Assembly (NCBI GenBank): GCA_016212965.1
Contig: JACRDA010000402.1
Location: forward strand, 1 to 52,676
Length of the DNA stretch: 52,676 nt
Direction: 5' to 3'
DNA from: Myxococcales bacterium
Lineage (GTDB): Bacteria > Myxococcota_A > Polyangia > Polyangiales > Polyangiaceae
The position numbers and the translations under genes are program-made. The notes beneath the pieces were generated by a model. It ran no database searches. It had not been told where the DNA came from and saw only the letters and a program-made list of their open reading frames with translations. Below are positions 7,138 to 15,205 of the stretch, in pieces (the first letter of the stretch is position 1; the number at the start of each line of letters is the position of its first letter).

Positions 7138-9246
7138 GTGACCGCGCCCGAGCCAGCGAACGCCCCCGACCCGCCGAGCGACCCCGAGCTCGAGGCGACT
7201 CCGAGCCCCGCGCCCGGCCTCGAGCTCGCTCCGGCGCCCGCGGCGAGCGCCCGCGCCGGCAGCGGCAGGCGCCGCAAGCGTCCGCCTTCGCCGCTCGTGC
7301 GTGCCCATCGCCGCTTCCGCCGCAGGCGGCGCTGGCTCGGCCTGCTCGTGCTGCTGCTGCCGGGGCTGTGGTTCTTGGGGAGCGACCTCGCGCGCCGCTC
7401 CGGCGCGCTCTTCGCCTACGACAAGGTGCACGCCCTCGCCTACTGGGGCACGACCGTCGGCAGCCTCGTGTTCTGGGCGCTCGTGCTCTACACGGCGGCC
7501 CGGCGGCGCGGCCTCTGCGCCTGGCTCTTCGCCGGCGTCTTCGCTGTGCTCTTCACGCTCGCGGCCGGCGTGCAGGGCGCCTTCCATGCGATCTTCAAGC
7601 AGTACCTGTCGCAGGACGGCCAGATCCACGCGAAATCGCTCCCCGACGCGCTGCTCGGCTACCTGCCCTTCGACGACTGGCGCAGCTGGGTCTACCTCGC
7701 GGGCGCGCTCTTCGGGTCGCTCGGCCTCTTGCGCCTCGCGCGCCGCTACGTGCGCCCGCGCCGGGTCCCCCGCATCGTCGCGCCGCTCTTCGCGACCGCG
7801 GCCGTCGCGGGGATGACGATGGTGCCGGCGAGCTACCGCACCTGGCACTCGACCTCGCACGACATCATCTACTTCCACGGCTTCGCGGCCCTCGTGAAGG
7901 AGCGCCTGCGCCTGACCGAGGAGGCGCCCGAGCTCCGCGTGCAGCGCCGCACCCCCGAGCCCGTGCCGCCGCTCGTCGCCGCCCAGCCGGTGCCGCGCAA
8001 CGTGCTCTTCATCCTGCAAGAGAGCCAGCGCTACGACGTGAGCTGCAACGCCTACGTCGAGGATCCGGGCCTCGACAAGGACGGCTGCGCGACGCCGTTC
8101 TCGAATGCCGCCGCGCCGAAGCGCTTCGCGCTCGAGCAGCTGCGCTCGACGGCCTCCACGACGGCGATCAGCATCACGCACCTGTGGAGCGGGGTGCCGT
8201 CGGTCGACGGACTCGACGCCATCCTCAGCGTGCCCGTGCTGTGGGAGTACGCGCACGCCGCCGGCTTCGACACCGCCTACTGGACGAGCCAGCACGTGAT
8301 GTTCGGCGGCAACCGGCTCTACGTGCAGGACTTCCCGGTCTCGAAGTTCGCCACGGCGACGCACCTCGACCCCTTCGCGGACTACGACGCGGGTGCCTAC
8401 GACCGGCTGCTTACCGACCGGGTCATCGCGGACCTCGGCAGTCTGCGCGAGCCGTACTTCGCGGTCGCGCACTACTCGAACGTGCACTTCCCCTACGTCT
8501 ACGACGAGAACCACGCCCCGTTCCAGCCGGCGCTCTTCAACCGCGAGGTCGAGAACAACACCAAGTTCTTCAACTACTACAAGGACGTCGTCTACCTGTC
8601 CGACCTCGCGGTCGGCCGCTTGCTCGACGCCCTGCGCGCGACGGAGGCGGGCCGGCGCACGGTGGTGCTCTACACCTCCGATCACGGCGAGAGCTTCCGC
8701 GAGCACTGGGAGCTCGGGCACACGAGCTCGCTCTACGACGAGGAGATCCACGTGCCGGGCTGGATCGACGCGCCCGAGGGGACCTTGACCGAGGCGGAGG
8801 CTGCGAGCCTGCGTGGCGCCGAGAACGACTTCCTGACGCACTTCGACTTCCCCGCCACGATGCTCGATCTGCTCGGCCTCTGGGATCTGCCCGAGATGCG
8901 GCCCTTCCGGCGGCGCATGCCGGGCAACCCCATCACGCGTCCGGCGCGCACCGTCGAGCCCGTGCCGCTGCTCAACTGCGCCTGGGTGTGGGAGTGCGGC
9001 TTCCGCAACTGGGGCGCCATGCAGGGGCACTTGAAGCTCGAGGCGCGCGAGTGGGACGACGAGTTCCACTGCTTCGACCTCGCGGCCGACCCGGACGAGC
9101 GCGTCAACCTCGGCGAGGCGGCGTGCGCGCCGCTGCCCGACTACGCGCGCCGCGTCCTCGGGCGGATGCCGGTCGAGACCCCGCCGCGCTGGAAGGATCT
9201 GCTGTGGGGACCGCCGCCTGCCAAGGAGGACAAGGCGGAGGAGTGA
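7138..9246 (+). CDS. Membrane sulfatase-like phospho/sulfotransferase (EptA/LtaS-like)
   Basis: A 702-residue alkaline-phosphatase-superfamily enzyme. The first 60 residues are Pro/Ala- and then Arg-rich and cytoplasmic. About 65-230 hold four or five membrane helices. The extracytoplasmic catalytic domain starts at NVLFILQES (metal ligand E295). The candidate nucleophile lies in STASTTAISITHLWSG (T341/T342), resembling the TxS loop of phosphoethanolamine transferases. TSDHGESF and the ELGHTS loop supply the second metal site. Such enzymes transfer phosphoethanolamine or glycerol phosphate, or cleave sulfate or phosphate esters, at the outer face of the inner membrane. The substrate cannot be told. 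The start is GTG 7138. It is convergent with hcp, which ends 24 bp away. Confidence 0.8.
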   Translation: MTAPEPANAPDPPSDPELEATPSPAPGLELAPAPAASARAGSGRRRKRPPSPLVRAHRRFRRRRRWLGLLVLLLPGLWFLGSDLARRSGALFAYDKVHALAYWGTTVGSLVFWALVLYTAARRRGLCAWLFAGVFAVLFTLAAGVQGAFHAIFKQYLSQDGQIHAKSLPDALLGYLPFDDWRSWVYLAGALFGSLGLLRLARRYVRPRRVPRIVAPLFATAAVAGMTMVPASYRTWHSTSHDIIYFHGFAALVKERLRLTEEAPELRVQRRTPEPVPPLVAAQPVPRNVLFILQESQRYDVSCNAYVEDPGLDKDGCATPFSNAAAPKRFALEQLRSTASTTAISITHLWSGVPSVDGLDAILSVPVLWEYAHAAGFDTAYWTSQHVMFGGNRLYVQDFPVSKFATATHLDPFADYDAGAYDRLLTDRVIADLGSLREPYFAVAHYSNVHFPYVYDENHAPFQPALFNREVENNTKFFNYYKDVVYLSDLAVGRLLDALRATEAGRRTVVLYTSDHGESFREHWELGHTSSLYDEEIHVPGWIDAPEGTLTEAEAASLRGAENDFLTHFDFPATMLDLLGLWDLPEMRPFRRRMPGNPITRPARTVEPVPLLNCAWVWECGFRNWGAMQGHLKLEAREWDDEFHCFDLAADPDERVNLGEAACAPLPDYARRVLGRMPVETPPRWKDLLWGPPPAKEDKAEE

Positions 9247-9270
9247 ACGGGCCGCGGCGTCGCGTCCACG

Positions 9271-9774
9271 TCAGACGATGGGTGCGCTCCAGTCGTCGCC
9301 CGCGGTGATGCCGCCGTCGGTCCAGGTCCACTCGATGCGCTCGTAGGTGAAGGCCACCTCTTCGAGCTCGGGCAGCTTCGCGAGCTCCGGACGCTTCGTG
9401 TTGTACATGCGCTGGCTCATGTTCGCGACGTTCGCGTTCCAGAGCCGGATCGTGAAGTGCTGCTTCTCCTGGCCGGTCCCGGTGCTCGCCGAGATCTGCG
9501 GGGTCCAGAACTGAAGCTCGAACTCGGACACGTTCTCGTTGTGGACGAGCACGTTGTAGAGCAGCGGCGTCGCGGCATCGATGGTCTTCGTGATGACGAG
9601 CGGCTTGTGCATGCGCTTGCCGGTCGGCAGCCCGCTCGCCGGATCGCGCGGGCTCACGATCCCGTGCGACACCGCGATGACCATGATCTTGCCCTCGCGC
9701 CCCTTTTGCGTGACCGAGCCCTTGATGTTGCCCTGCTTCTGCCCCTTGAGCTTGAGGTATGCGTTGAGGGCCAT
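9271..9774 (-). CDS. hcp: Hcp family type VI secretion tube/effector protein
   Basis: A 167-residue Hcp (TssD) homologue of typical length: N-terminal MALNAYLKLKGQKQG, the long central loop with PLVITKTIDAATP, then NVSEFELQFW and a C-terminal EEVAFTYERIEWTW strand. Hcp hexamers form the inner tube of the type VI secretion system and are secreted themselves. No other tss gene is in the window, so this is an orphan copy that may be used by a system elsewhere. ATG 9774 is preceded on the minus strand by GAAAGG at good spacing. A candidate promoter lies at 9886-9913. Confidence 0.92.
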   Translation of the reverse strand: MALNAYLKLKGQKQGNIKGSVTQKGREGKIMVIAVSHGIVSPRDPASGLPTGKRMHKPLVITKTIDAATPLLYNVLVHNENVSEFELQFWTPQISASTGTGQEKQHFTIRLWNANVANMSQRMYNTKRPELAKLPELEEVAFTYERIEWTWTDGGITAGDDWSAPIV

Positions 9775-9885
9775 GACTCGGTACCTTTCAGGCGGCCCGG
9801 ACCGACCGGGCGCCCGCCGCGACGGACGCGCATCGCGTCCGCGGTGCCATCCGGACCTGAGCCCGGATGTGCGCGTGGCTTGCAC

Positions 9886-9913
9886 ATCGTAGCCATGGCG
9901 CGGCGCCGGTCAA
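9886..9913 (-). promoter_or_regulatory. Candidate sigma-70-type promoter of hcp
   Basis: On the minus strand TTGACC (9913-9908) and TACGAT (9891-9886) are separated by 16 nt. This would give a leader of roughly 100 nt before hcp. The match is reasonable for so GC-rich a genome but unproven. Confidence 0.35.
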
Positions 9914-9987
9914 GGTCCGAGCGGCGGCAAACTACCGATTTTCAAGGCATTCGCGGCCTTCGGAGCCGCCGCGACCGGAGCGCCCGT

Positions 9988-12183
9988 TCAGCGCGGCGGG
10001 TCCACGCGGGGGCACGGGTACCACGCTTCGGGCAGCTCGGCGGCGAGGCGCGCGCCCCGGTGGCGCTCGACGCAGCGCAGGAAGGGCTCGGTTCCGCGGA
10101 CGTGACCTTCGGCCTCGCAGGGACCACGGCCCTGGCGCAGGGCGGCCTCGACGGCGCGCGTGTCGGGGTCGCTACCGACCCGGTAGTCGAAGCGCAGCAG
10201 GCTGCCGGGCTCGCCCGGACGAGCGCCGCCGAGCAGGGCGGTGACGCGCCTGGCGCGCTCGGTGGCGAGGGCGCGCTGATCGGGCATCGCCCCGGCGCCT
10301 TCCTCGCTGACCCGCCCGTCCACGACGACCGCCACCTCGAAGTCCCGCGACCCGCTCGGATCGAGCGCCCGCACGAGGGTCTCGAAGCGCGCGCGCAGCT
10401 CGAGCAGGGTCGCGCGCGTCTCGGCGTCGACCTCGGCGGCCCCGAGGTCGAAGAGCGCGCCGCGCGCCTCGAGGCTGAGCCGGGTCGCGTCGAGCGCGCA
10501 GAGCGAGGCGCCGTCCACGACGAGCTCGGCCGAGCGTTTGCCCGGTGCGCTCTGCCACAGGCGGCGCTCGAGCGCCGGGGCCGAGGCGCAGAAGCGCTCG
10601 AGCTCCGCGCGGACGCCGGCGCCTTCCTTGCCGAGCGCCTCGCGCACCCGCGGGGGCTCCTGCGGGAGCTTGTCGACCTCGGCGCAGGCGCGCTCGAGGC
10701 CGGGCGCGGCGCAGAGATCGCCGCCCTCTTGCTGGCGCACGAGCGCCACGAAGCGCAGGGCGCGCGCACGGCGGTTCACGTCGTCGCAGGCGCCGAAGCG
10801 CCGCAGGTACCCGAAGAGCTCGCGGTCGCGGGCCTCGCGCGTGCGCCGCTCGGTGGCGAGCTCGGCCGCGAGCGCGTCGAGGCGGTGCGCGAGCGAGCGG
10901 CCGTCGTCGAGCAGCGGACCGAGCGCCGCGCGCAGCTCGGCCCCGGAGGCACCCGCGGTGCCGTGCAGCGCCACGAACGACGCCCGCAGGACGAGCTCGT
11001 CGAGGCGGCAGCCCCCGAGCCCGCTGCAGCGGGCGGCGGCCTCTTCGAGGTCGCGGCGCACCGCGACGGCGGCACCCGGCGCTGAGGGGGCGACCGGGCC
11101 GAGCTCGGGGACGAGCCGCTCGGGCTGCCAGGGGCTGCCGTCGCCGACGGCGGACCACGCGGCCTCGCAGGGGCTCGGCCGGCCGAAGGCCGCCGCGGCG
11201 GCGGGCACGACGGCGTCGAGCGCGCGGCAGGTCTCCACCATCGGGTACCCGGGTGAGCCGTCGGCCGCCGCGGAGGCCGTCGACCCGTGCTCGGGCGGCG
11301 CCGCGAGCTGCCCGCGCCACTCGGTCGGCTCGAAGCGCAGCACGGTGCGGCGCAGGAGCCGCTCGGCCACGATGCCGCGCGGGCTCGCGAGCAGCCGGCA
11401 GGCGGCGCGGGCCATGGAGGCGGGGCCGAGCAGCGCCTCGGACGCGAGCGAGCGCACGACGCCGTCGAAAGCGTAGGCCACGATTTCCGCCGTGGCCTGG
11501 CGCGCGAGCGGCGCGACGAGGCCGCCGACGTAGGGCAGCGACGCCACGAGGTCGTCGACCAGGTGCTCGGCCTCGGCGGCGACGAGCGCGCCGGCGTGCA
11601 CGAGCGCCGGCGCGAGATCGAGGCGCGCGGCCCAGTACCCAGGCCGGGCGAGAAAGCCGCGGACCGCGCGCCCGAGCGACTCCGGCTCGGCGCTGCCGTC
11701 GGCCGTGAGGTACACGCCCGGCAGCTCCGAGCGGAGCGCGGCGGCGAAGGGGCGGGCCCCCGGGGCGAAGGCCTGCGCGAGGGCCGGGCCGCAGCTCTCG
11801 GGCGGGTCCTGGCTCGCGAGGCGCGCGGCGATGACGGCGTGCGCGTCGCAGGCCGCACCGACGCCGAGCGCGCCGAAGGCGCCTTCGAGCAGCACCTCGG
11901 CCTCCGCGGCCACGTGCTCGAACACGGCCGGGCTCGCCCGCTCCGCGACCCCGGCGAGGTCGCGCTCGGGGTCGTCCACACGCAAGAGCTCGCAGGTGTG
12001 CGTGACGAGGCGCTCCTCGGCGAAGGCGCTGCCCGCGAGGCGCGCGAGCGCGTCGCCGGGCCGCAGCATCCCGGCGCAGCCGCCCGCCGCCGCGAGCCCG
12101 ATGAGGGCGGCGAGCGCCGCGGGCCCGCGCGCGGCAGGCACGGCTCCCCTTCGTGGCGGTGGCTCGGCGGTCGGGCGCCTCAT
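9988..12183 (-). CDS. Large lipoprotein of unknown function
   Basis: A 731-residue predicted lipoprotein starting at ATG 12183, which has a strong GGAGGA ribosome binding site just upstream. After an Arg/Pro-rich n-region there is a hydrophobic segment and lipobox AAGGC. The rest is Ala/Arg/Leu-rich and mostly helical with scattered Cys residues (TCELLR, CDAHAV, RCSGLGGC, CDDVNRR, CAEVDKL) that may pair in the periplasm. Near the C-terminus FEVAVVVDGR followed by ATERARRVTALL faintly resembles the OmpA-like peptidoglycan-binding region, but the key residues are not clear. I do not recognise the family. It is divergent from the subtilase gene at 12228, with only about 45 bp between them. Confidence 0.7.
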   Translation of the reverse strand: MRRPTAEPPPRRGAVPAARGPAALAALIGLAAAGGCAGMLRPGDALARLAGSAFAEERLVTHTCELLRVDDPERDLAGVAERASPAVFEHVAAEAEVLLEGAFGALGVGAACDAHAVIAARLASQDPPESCGPALAQAFAPGARPFAAALRSELPGVYLTADGSAEPESLGRAVRGFLARPGYWAARLDLAPALVHAGALVAAEAEHLVDDLVASLPYVGGLVAPLARQATAEIVAYAFDGVVRSLASEALLGPASMARAACRLLASPRGIVAERLLRRTVLRFEPTEWRGQLAAPPEHGSTASAAADGSPGYPMVETCRALDAVVPAAAAAFGRPSPCEAAWSAVGDGSPWQPERLVPELGPVAPSAPGAAVAVRRDLEEAAARCSGLGGCRLDELVLRASFVALHGTAGASGAELRAALGPLLDDGRSLAHRLDALAAELATERRTREARDRELFGYLRRFGACDDVNRRARALRFVALVRQQEGGDLCAAPGLERACAEVDKLPQEPPRVREALGKEGAGVRAELERFCASAPALERRLWQSAPGKRSAELVVDGASLCALDATRLSLEARGALFDLGAAEVDAETRATLLELRARFETLVRALDPSGSRDFEVAVVVDGRVSEEGAGAMPDQRALATERARRVTALLGGARPGEPGSLLRFDYRVGSDPDTRAVEAALRQGRGPCEAEGHVRGTEPFLRCVERHRGARLAAELPEAWYPCPRVDPPR

Positions 12184-12227
12184 CTGTCCTCCTCGGTGAC
12201 CCCTTCGTCCGCTATCATGACTCCACC

Positions 12228-13880
12228 TTGAGCCGGTACGCACCACGGAAGCTCGGACGATTGTGCGGATGGGTCGGCGTGACGGGCGTGCTGCTCGGCG
12301 CCGTGTCGGGCGCCTCGGCGGGCGAGCCGACGGCGGTGCCGCTCGGCTACCACGACGGGGCGCGACGCGTCACGGTCGAGCGCCTCGGCCCCGCCGCGCG
12401 CGATGCGGCCGGACGCAGGCTCACGCCCGTGCGCCTGCGCTACCCGAGCGGCCACGTGGTCGAGGCCGAGATCGACCGGACGGCGATCGTGGCGCTCGAG
12501 CCGGGCGCGGTGGCGCTCGAGCCGGGCGCGGCGCCGGTCGGCCGCGCGAGCGACGCCGTCGCGGCCCGCGGTGGGCGGCTCGTCCGCCCGCTCATGCCGT
12601 CCATCGGCCTCTGGCTCGCCGAGGAGGTCGGTGGCGAGGACGGTGCCGCGCTCGCTGCCCGCCTCGACGGGCCGGAGCCGCGCGCGGCCGGCGTCCGCCA
12701 GGCCCAGCCGAACCTGTACCTGCGCCGCAAGGCGCTCGCGTACACGCCGACCGACCCGCACTACCCCGCGCAGTGGTACTTCCACAACCTCGGCATGCCC
12801 GACGCGTGGGACCTCAGCCGCGGGGACGCCGGCACGACCGTCGTCGTCATCGACACCGGCTGCGACATGGTGCACGCCGATCTCGTCGCGAAGCTCGATC
12901 CGGGCCTCGACGTCGTGGCCGGCGACACCGATCCGACCCCCGACCCCGGCCAGAGCGGCGCTGCGCACGGCACGTCGTGCGCCGGGCTCGTCGGCGCCGC
13001 CACCGACAACGGCGTCGGCATCGCGGGCGGCTGCCCCGAGTGCCGCCTGCGCTGCGTGCGGCTGCTCGCGGACGTGGCCGTGCCGACATCGGCCGACGTC
13101 GACGCGTTCCAGTTCGTGCTCGACACCGACGCCGCCGTCGCCTCGAACAGCTGGGGCTACGTCGACCCCACGCCCGTGCCCCAGCCGCTCGCCGACGCCA
13201 TCGCGAACGTCGCGACCCACGGCCGCGGTGGCAAGGGCGCGCTCGTGCTCTTCGCGGCCGGCAACGACGACCGCGTGCTCGGCGACAACGAGCTCGAGGC
13301 CGCGCCCGGCGTGTGGTGCATCGGCGCCATCAACAACTTCGACGAGGCGACGCCCTTCACGAACTCGGGCAACGCGCTCGACATCGTGGCGCCGACCGGG
13401 ACCTTCACAACCGACATCGCCGGGCCCGGCGGCGAGGATCCGGGTGACTACACGAGCCTCTTCGGCGGGACCTCGTCCGCGTGCCCGGTCGCGGCCGGCG
13501 TCGCGGGCCTGCTCGCCAGTGCGGCGCCCGACCTCACGAGCGACGAGCTCTACGACATCGTCATCCACACGGCGCGGCCGGCGCCCTACGCCGTGCCCGA
13601 CGCGAACGGCCACGACCTCGTGTACGGCTTCGGCATCCTCGACCCCACGGCCGCGCTCCGCTCGGCGATGGGCCTGCCGCCCGCGGGGGCAGGGGGCGGG
13701 GCACCGGCGGAGGTCGCCGAGGATCCGGTGTCCGGTTGCCACTGCGCCTTGCCCGGAGCGGCGCGCGCCGTCGGGGAGCGCGGGGGCGCCGCGGGCCTCG
13801 TGACGCTCGCGCTCGGCCTCGTCGCGTGGGGGCGCACGGGCCGGCGCCGCCGCGCGACCGGGCGCCGCGTGGCAAGATGA
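12228..13880 (+). CDS. Secreted subtilisin-like serine protease (S8) with MYXO-CTERM-like tail
   Basis: An exported serine protease of about 550 residues. A signal peptide (VGVTGVLLGAVSGASA) leads to a propeptide with an internal duplication of VALEPGA, then the S8 domain: D209 in VVVIDTGCD, H247 in AAHGTSCAG, the oxyanion loop ASNSWG, FAAGND, and S416 in GGTSSACPVAAG. The tail has SGCHCALPG, a hydrophobic helix and a terminal Arg cluster, the layout of MYXO-CTERM sorting tails that anchor or process myxobacterial surface proteins. The start is uncertain: TTG 12228 avoids overlap with the divergent lipoprotein gene, while ATG 12153 would run 31 bp into it. Confidence 0.85.
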   Translation: MSRYAPRKLGRLCGWVGVTGVLLGAVSGASAGEPTAVPLGYHDGARRVTVERLGPAARDAAGRRLTPVRLRYPSGHVVEAEIDRTAIVALEPGAVALEPGAAPVGRASDAVAARGGRLVRPLMPSIGLWLAEEVGGEDGAALAARLDGPEPRAAGVRQAQPNLYLRRKALAYTPTDPHYPAQWYFHNLGMPDAWDLSRGDAGTTVVVIDTGCDMVHADLVAKLDPGLDVVAGDTDPTPDPGQSGAAHGTSCAGLVGAATDNGVGIAGGCPECRLRCVRLLADVAVPTSADVDAFQFVLDTDAAVASNSWGYVDPTPVPQPLADAIANVATHGRGGKGALVLFAAGNDDRVLGDNELEAAPGVWCIGAINNFDEATPFTNSGNALDIVAPTGTFTTDIAGPGGEDPGDYTSLFGGTSSACPVAAGVAGLLASAAPDLTSDELYDIVIHTARPAPYAVPDANGHDLVYGFGILDPTAALRSAMGLPPAGAGGGAPAEVAEDPVSGCHCALPGAARAVGERGGAAGLVTLALGLVAWGRTGRRRRATGRRVAR

Positions 13881-13945
13881 CTCCCAGCGCGCGGATGCCG
13901 GCGCGCTCGGCGGGCCGCGCCCGTCGAAGGGAAGAGAGGATGACG

Positions 13946-14410
13946 ATGCAGACCAGCTTGTCGGTGGGTTTCGGGGCGCTCGGCCTGCTCGCCCTGTGTG
14001 CGTGCAGCAGCGTGGAGTTCCCGTCGAGGTTCACGGACGGGCTGTGGAGCTTCTCCGTGGATTCGGTCTGGCAGGGATCCGCGACCCCGGCCTCGGATGC
14101 GCTCGACGCGTCCGACTACGAGGACACGAGCGTCGGACGGGGCTTCCTCGTCACCCTCTCGGCCCAGACAGGGGCCGTCGAGCTCGAGGAGCTGCTCGGG
14201 AGCTTCTACGCGACCGGCGCGCGGGGCGCCGACGTCGACGAGCGCATGCACTACGACCTCACCTCCAGCGCCATCGTCGGCGGCCGCTTCGAGGTCTGGG
14301 AGGAACACGCGACCGCCGGCTGGGGGATCGACAAAGTGCGGGCGGAGCTCACGCTGTACGGAGCCGACGGGGCGGTCGCGTCGAGCGAGCGAGGGGGGCT
14401 GCGGCAGTGA
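13946..14410 (+). CDS. Small hypothetical lipoprotein
   Basis: A predicted lipoprotein of about 154 residues. The leader LGLLALCAC gives the lipobox Cys, followed by SSVEFPSRFTDGLWSFSVDS. The mature part is acidic, with probable beta-strands (GRFEVWEEHATAGWG, RAELTLYGADG). No known family is recognised. ATG 13946 is six bases after GAGAGG; ATG 13940 is also in frame but touches that site. It follows the subtilase by 65 bp on the same strand and may be co-transcribed with it. Confidence 0.65.
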   Translation: MQTSLSVGFGALGLLALCACSSVEFPSRFTDGLWSFSVDSVWQGSATPASDALDASDYEDTSVGRGFLVTLSAQTGAVELEELLGSFYATGARGADVDERMHYDLTSSAIVGGRFEVWEEHATAGWGIDKVRAELTLYGADGAVASSERGGLRQ

Positions 14411-14535
14411 CGTCGGTCTCGACCTGACGCCTTCGGTCCCGTGCAAGTGCGAGAAGAAGTAGGACGCCTCGATCGGCCCGAGCTCCGACTCGGCATCGGG
14501 TCGGCCCGCCCCGCGGTGCCCGAGCACGACCACCC

Positions 14536-15186
14536 ATGACGAAGCGCAGCACCACCGGTCGCACGGGAGCCTTCGAGCGCGTCGAGCCCGCGGGCCGCGC
14601 GGCCTGGCGGCGCTGGCTCGCGGCGCACCACCCGAGCTCGCCGGGCGTGTGGCTCGTCTACCGCAAGAAGGGTGCGACCGACGCCGCGGACGCCACCGAG
14701 CGCCTCGACTACGCCGCGGCCGTCGAGGAGGCCCTCTGCTTCGGCTGGATCGACAGCGTGGTGAACAAGCTCGACGCGCTGCGCTCGCTGCAACTCTTCT
14801 CGCCGCGCAAGCGCGGGAGCACCTGGTCGAAGAGCAACAAGGAGCGGGTCGCGCGCCTCGTCGCGAGCGGCCTGATGACGCCAGTCGGGCTCGCGAAGGT
14901 CGAGGCGGCGCGGCGCGACGGCTCGTGGACGGCGCTCGACGCGGTCGAGGCCCTCGAGCTGCCCGCGGATCTGAAAGCGGCGCTCCGCAGGCGGCGCGGC
15001 GCGACCGCCGCCTTCGCCGCCTTCGGCGCCTCGGCGAAGAAGGGGCTGCTCTTCTGGCTGACGAGCGCGAAGCGGCCCGAGACCCGCGCCCGCCGTCTCG
15101 TCGCGGTGGTCGAGTACGCCGCGGGCGGCGACAACCCGCTCGCGCCCAAGGCGAAGTCGCCGCCCCAGCGGCCCCTTGCCCGCTGA
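14536..15186 (+). CDS. YdeI/OmpD-associated family protein
   Basis: A 216-residue cytoplasmic protein of the YdeI (bacteriocin-protection) family. Typical blocks are present in order: an Arg/Trp-rich start with WRRWLAAHHPSSPGVWLVY, YAAAVEEALCFGWIDSV, the SPRKRGSTWSKSNKERV motif, LMTPVGLAKVEAARRDG, and a C-terminal RPETRARRLVAVVEYAAGG helix. The family is widespread with no firmly established biochemical role; some members are linked to resistance to antimicrobial peptides or bacteriocins. A hairpin at 15190-15205 lies between it and the convergent metalloprotease gene. Confidence 0.85.
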   Translation: MTKRSTTGRTGAFERVEPAGRAAWRRWLAAHHPSSPGVWLVYRKKGATDAADATERLDYAAAVEEALCFGWIDSVVNKLDALRSLQLFSPRKRGSTWSKSNKERVARLVASGLMTPVGLAKVEAARRDGSWTALDAVEALELPADLKAALRRRRGATAAFAAFGASAKKGLLFWLTSAKRPETRARRLVAVVEYAAGGDNPLAPKAKSPPQRPLAR

Positions 15187-15189
15187 GGT

Positions 15190-15205
15190 GGCTCGACTTC
15201 GAGCC
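15190..15205. terminator. Hairpin between convergent genes
   Basis: GGCTCG (15190-15195) pairs with CGAGCC (15200-15205) around ACTT. It starts 4 nt after one stop codon and touches the other gene's stop codon, so it could serve both. There is no T-tract. Confidence 0.4.

Noticed and set aside
9988..12183. Calling the large lipoprotein an OmpA-family protein.
   Set aside because: Only a weak ATERARRV-type helix is seen; the peptidoglycan-binding Asp and Arg are not placed convincingly.
12153..12227. ATG 12153 as the subtilase start.
   Set aside because: It would overlap the divergent lipoprotein's start and ribosome site, and adds residues before the signal peptide that do not look like a leader.
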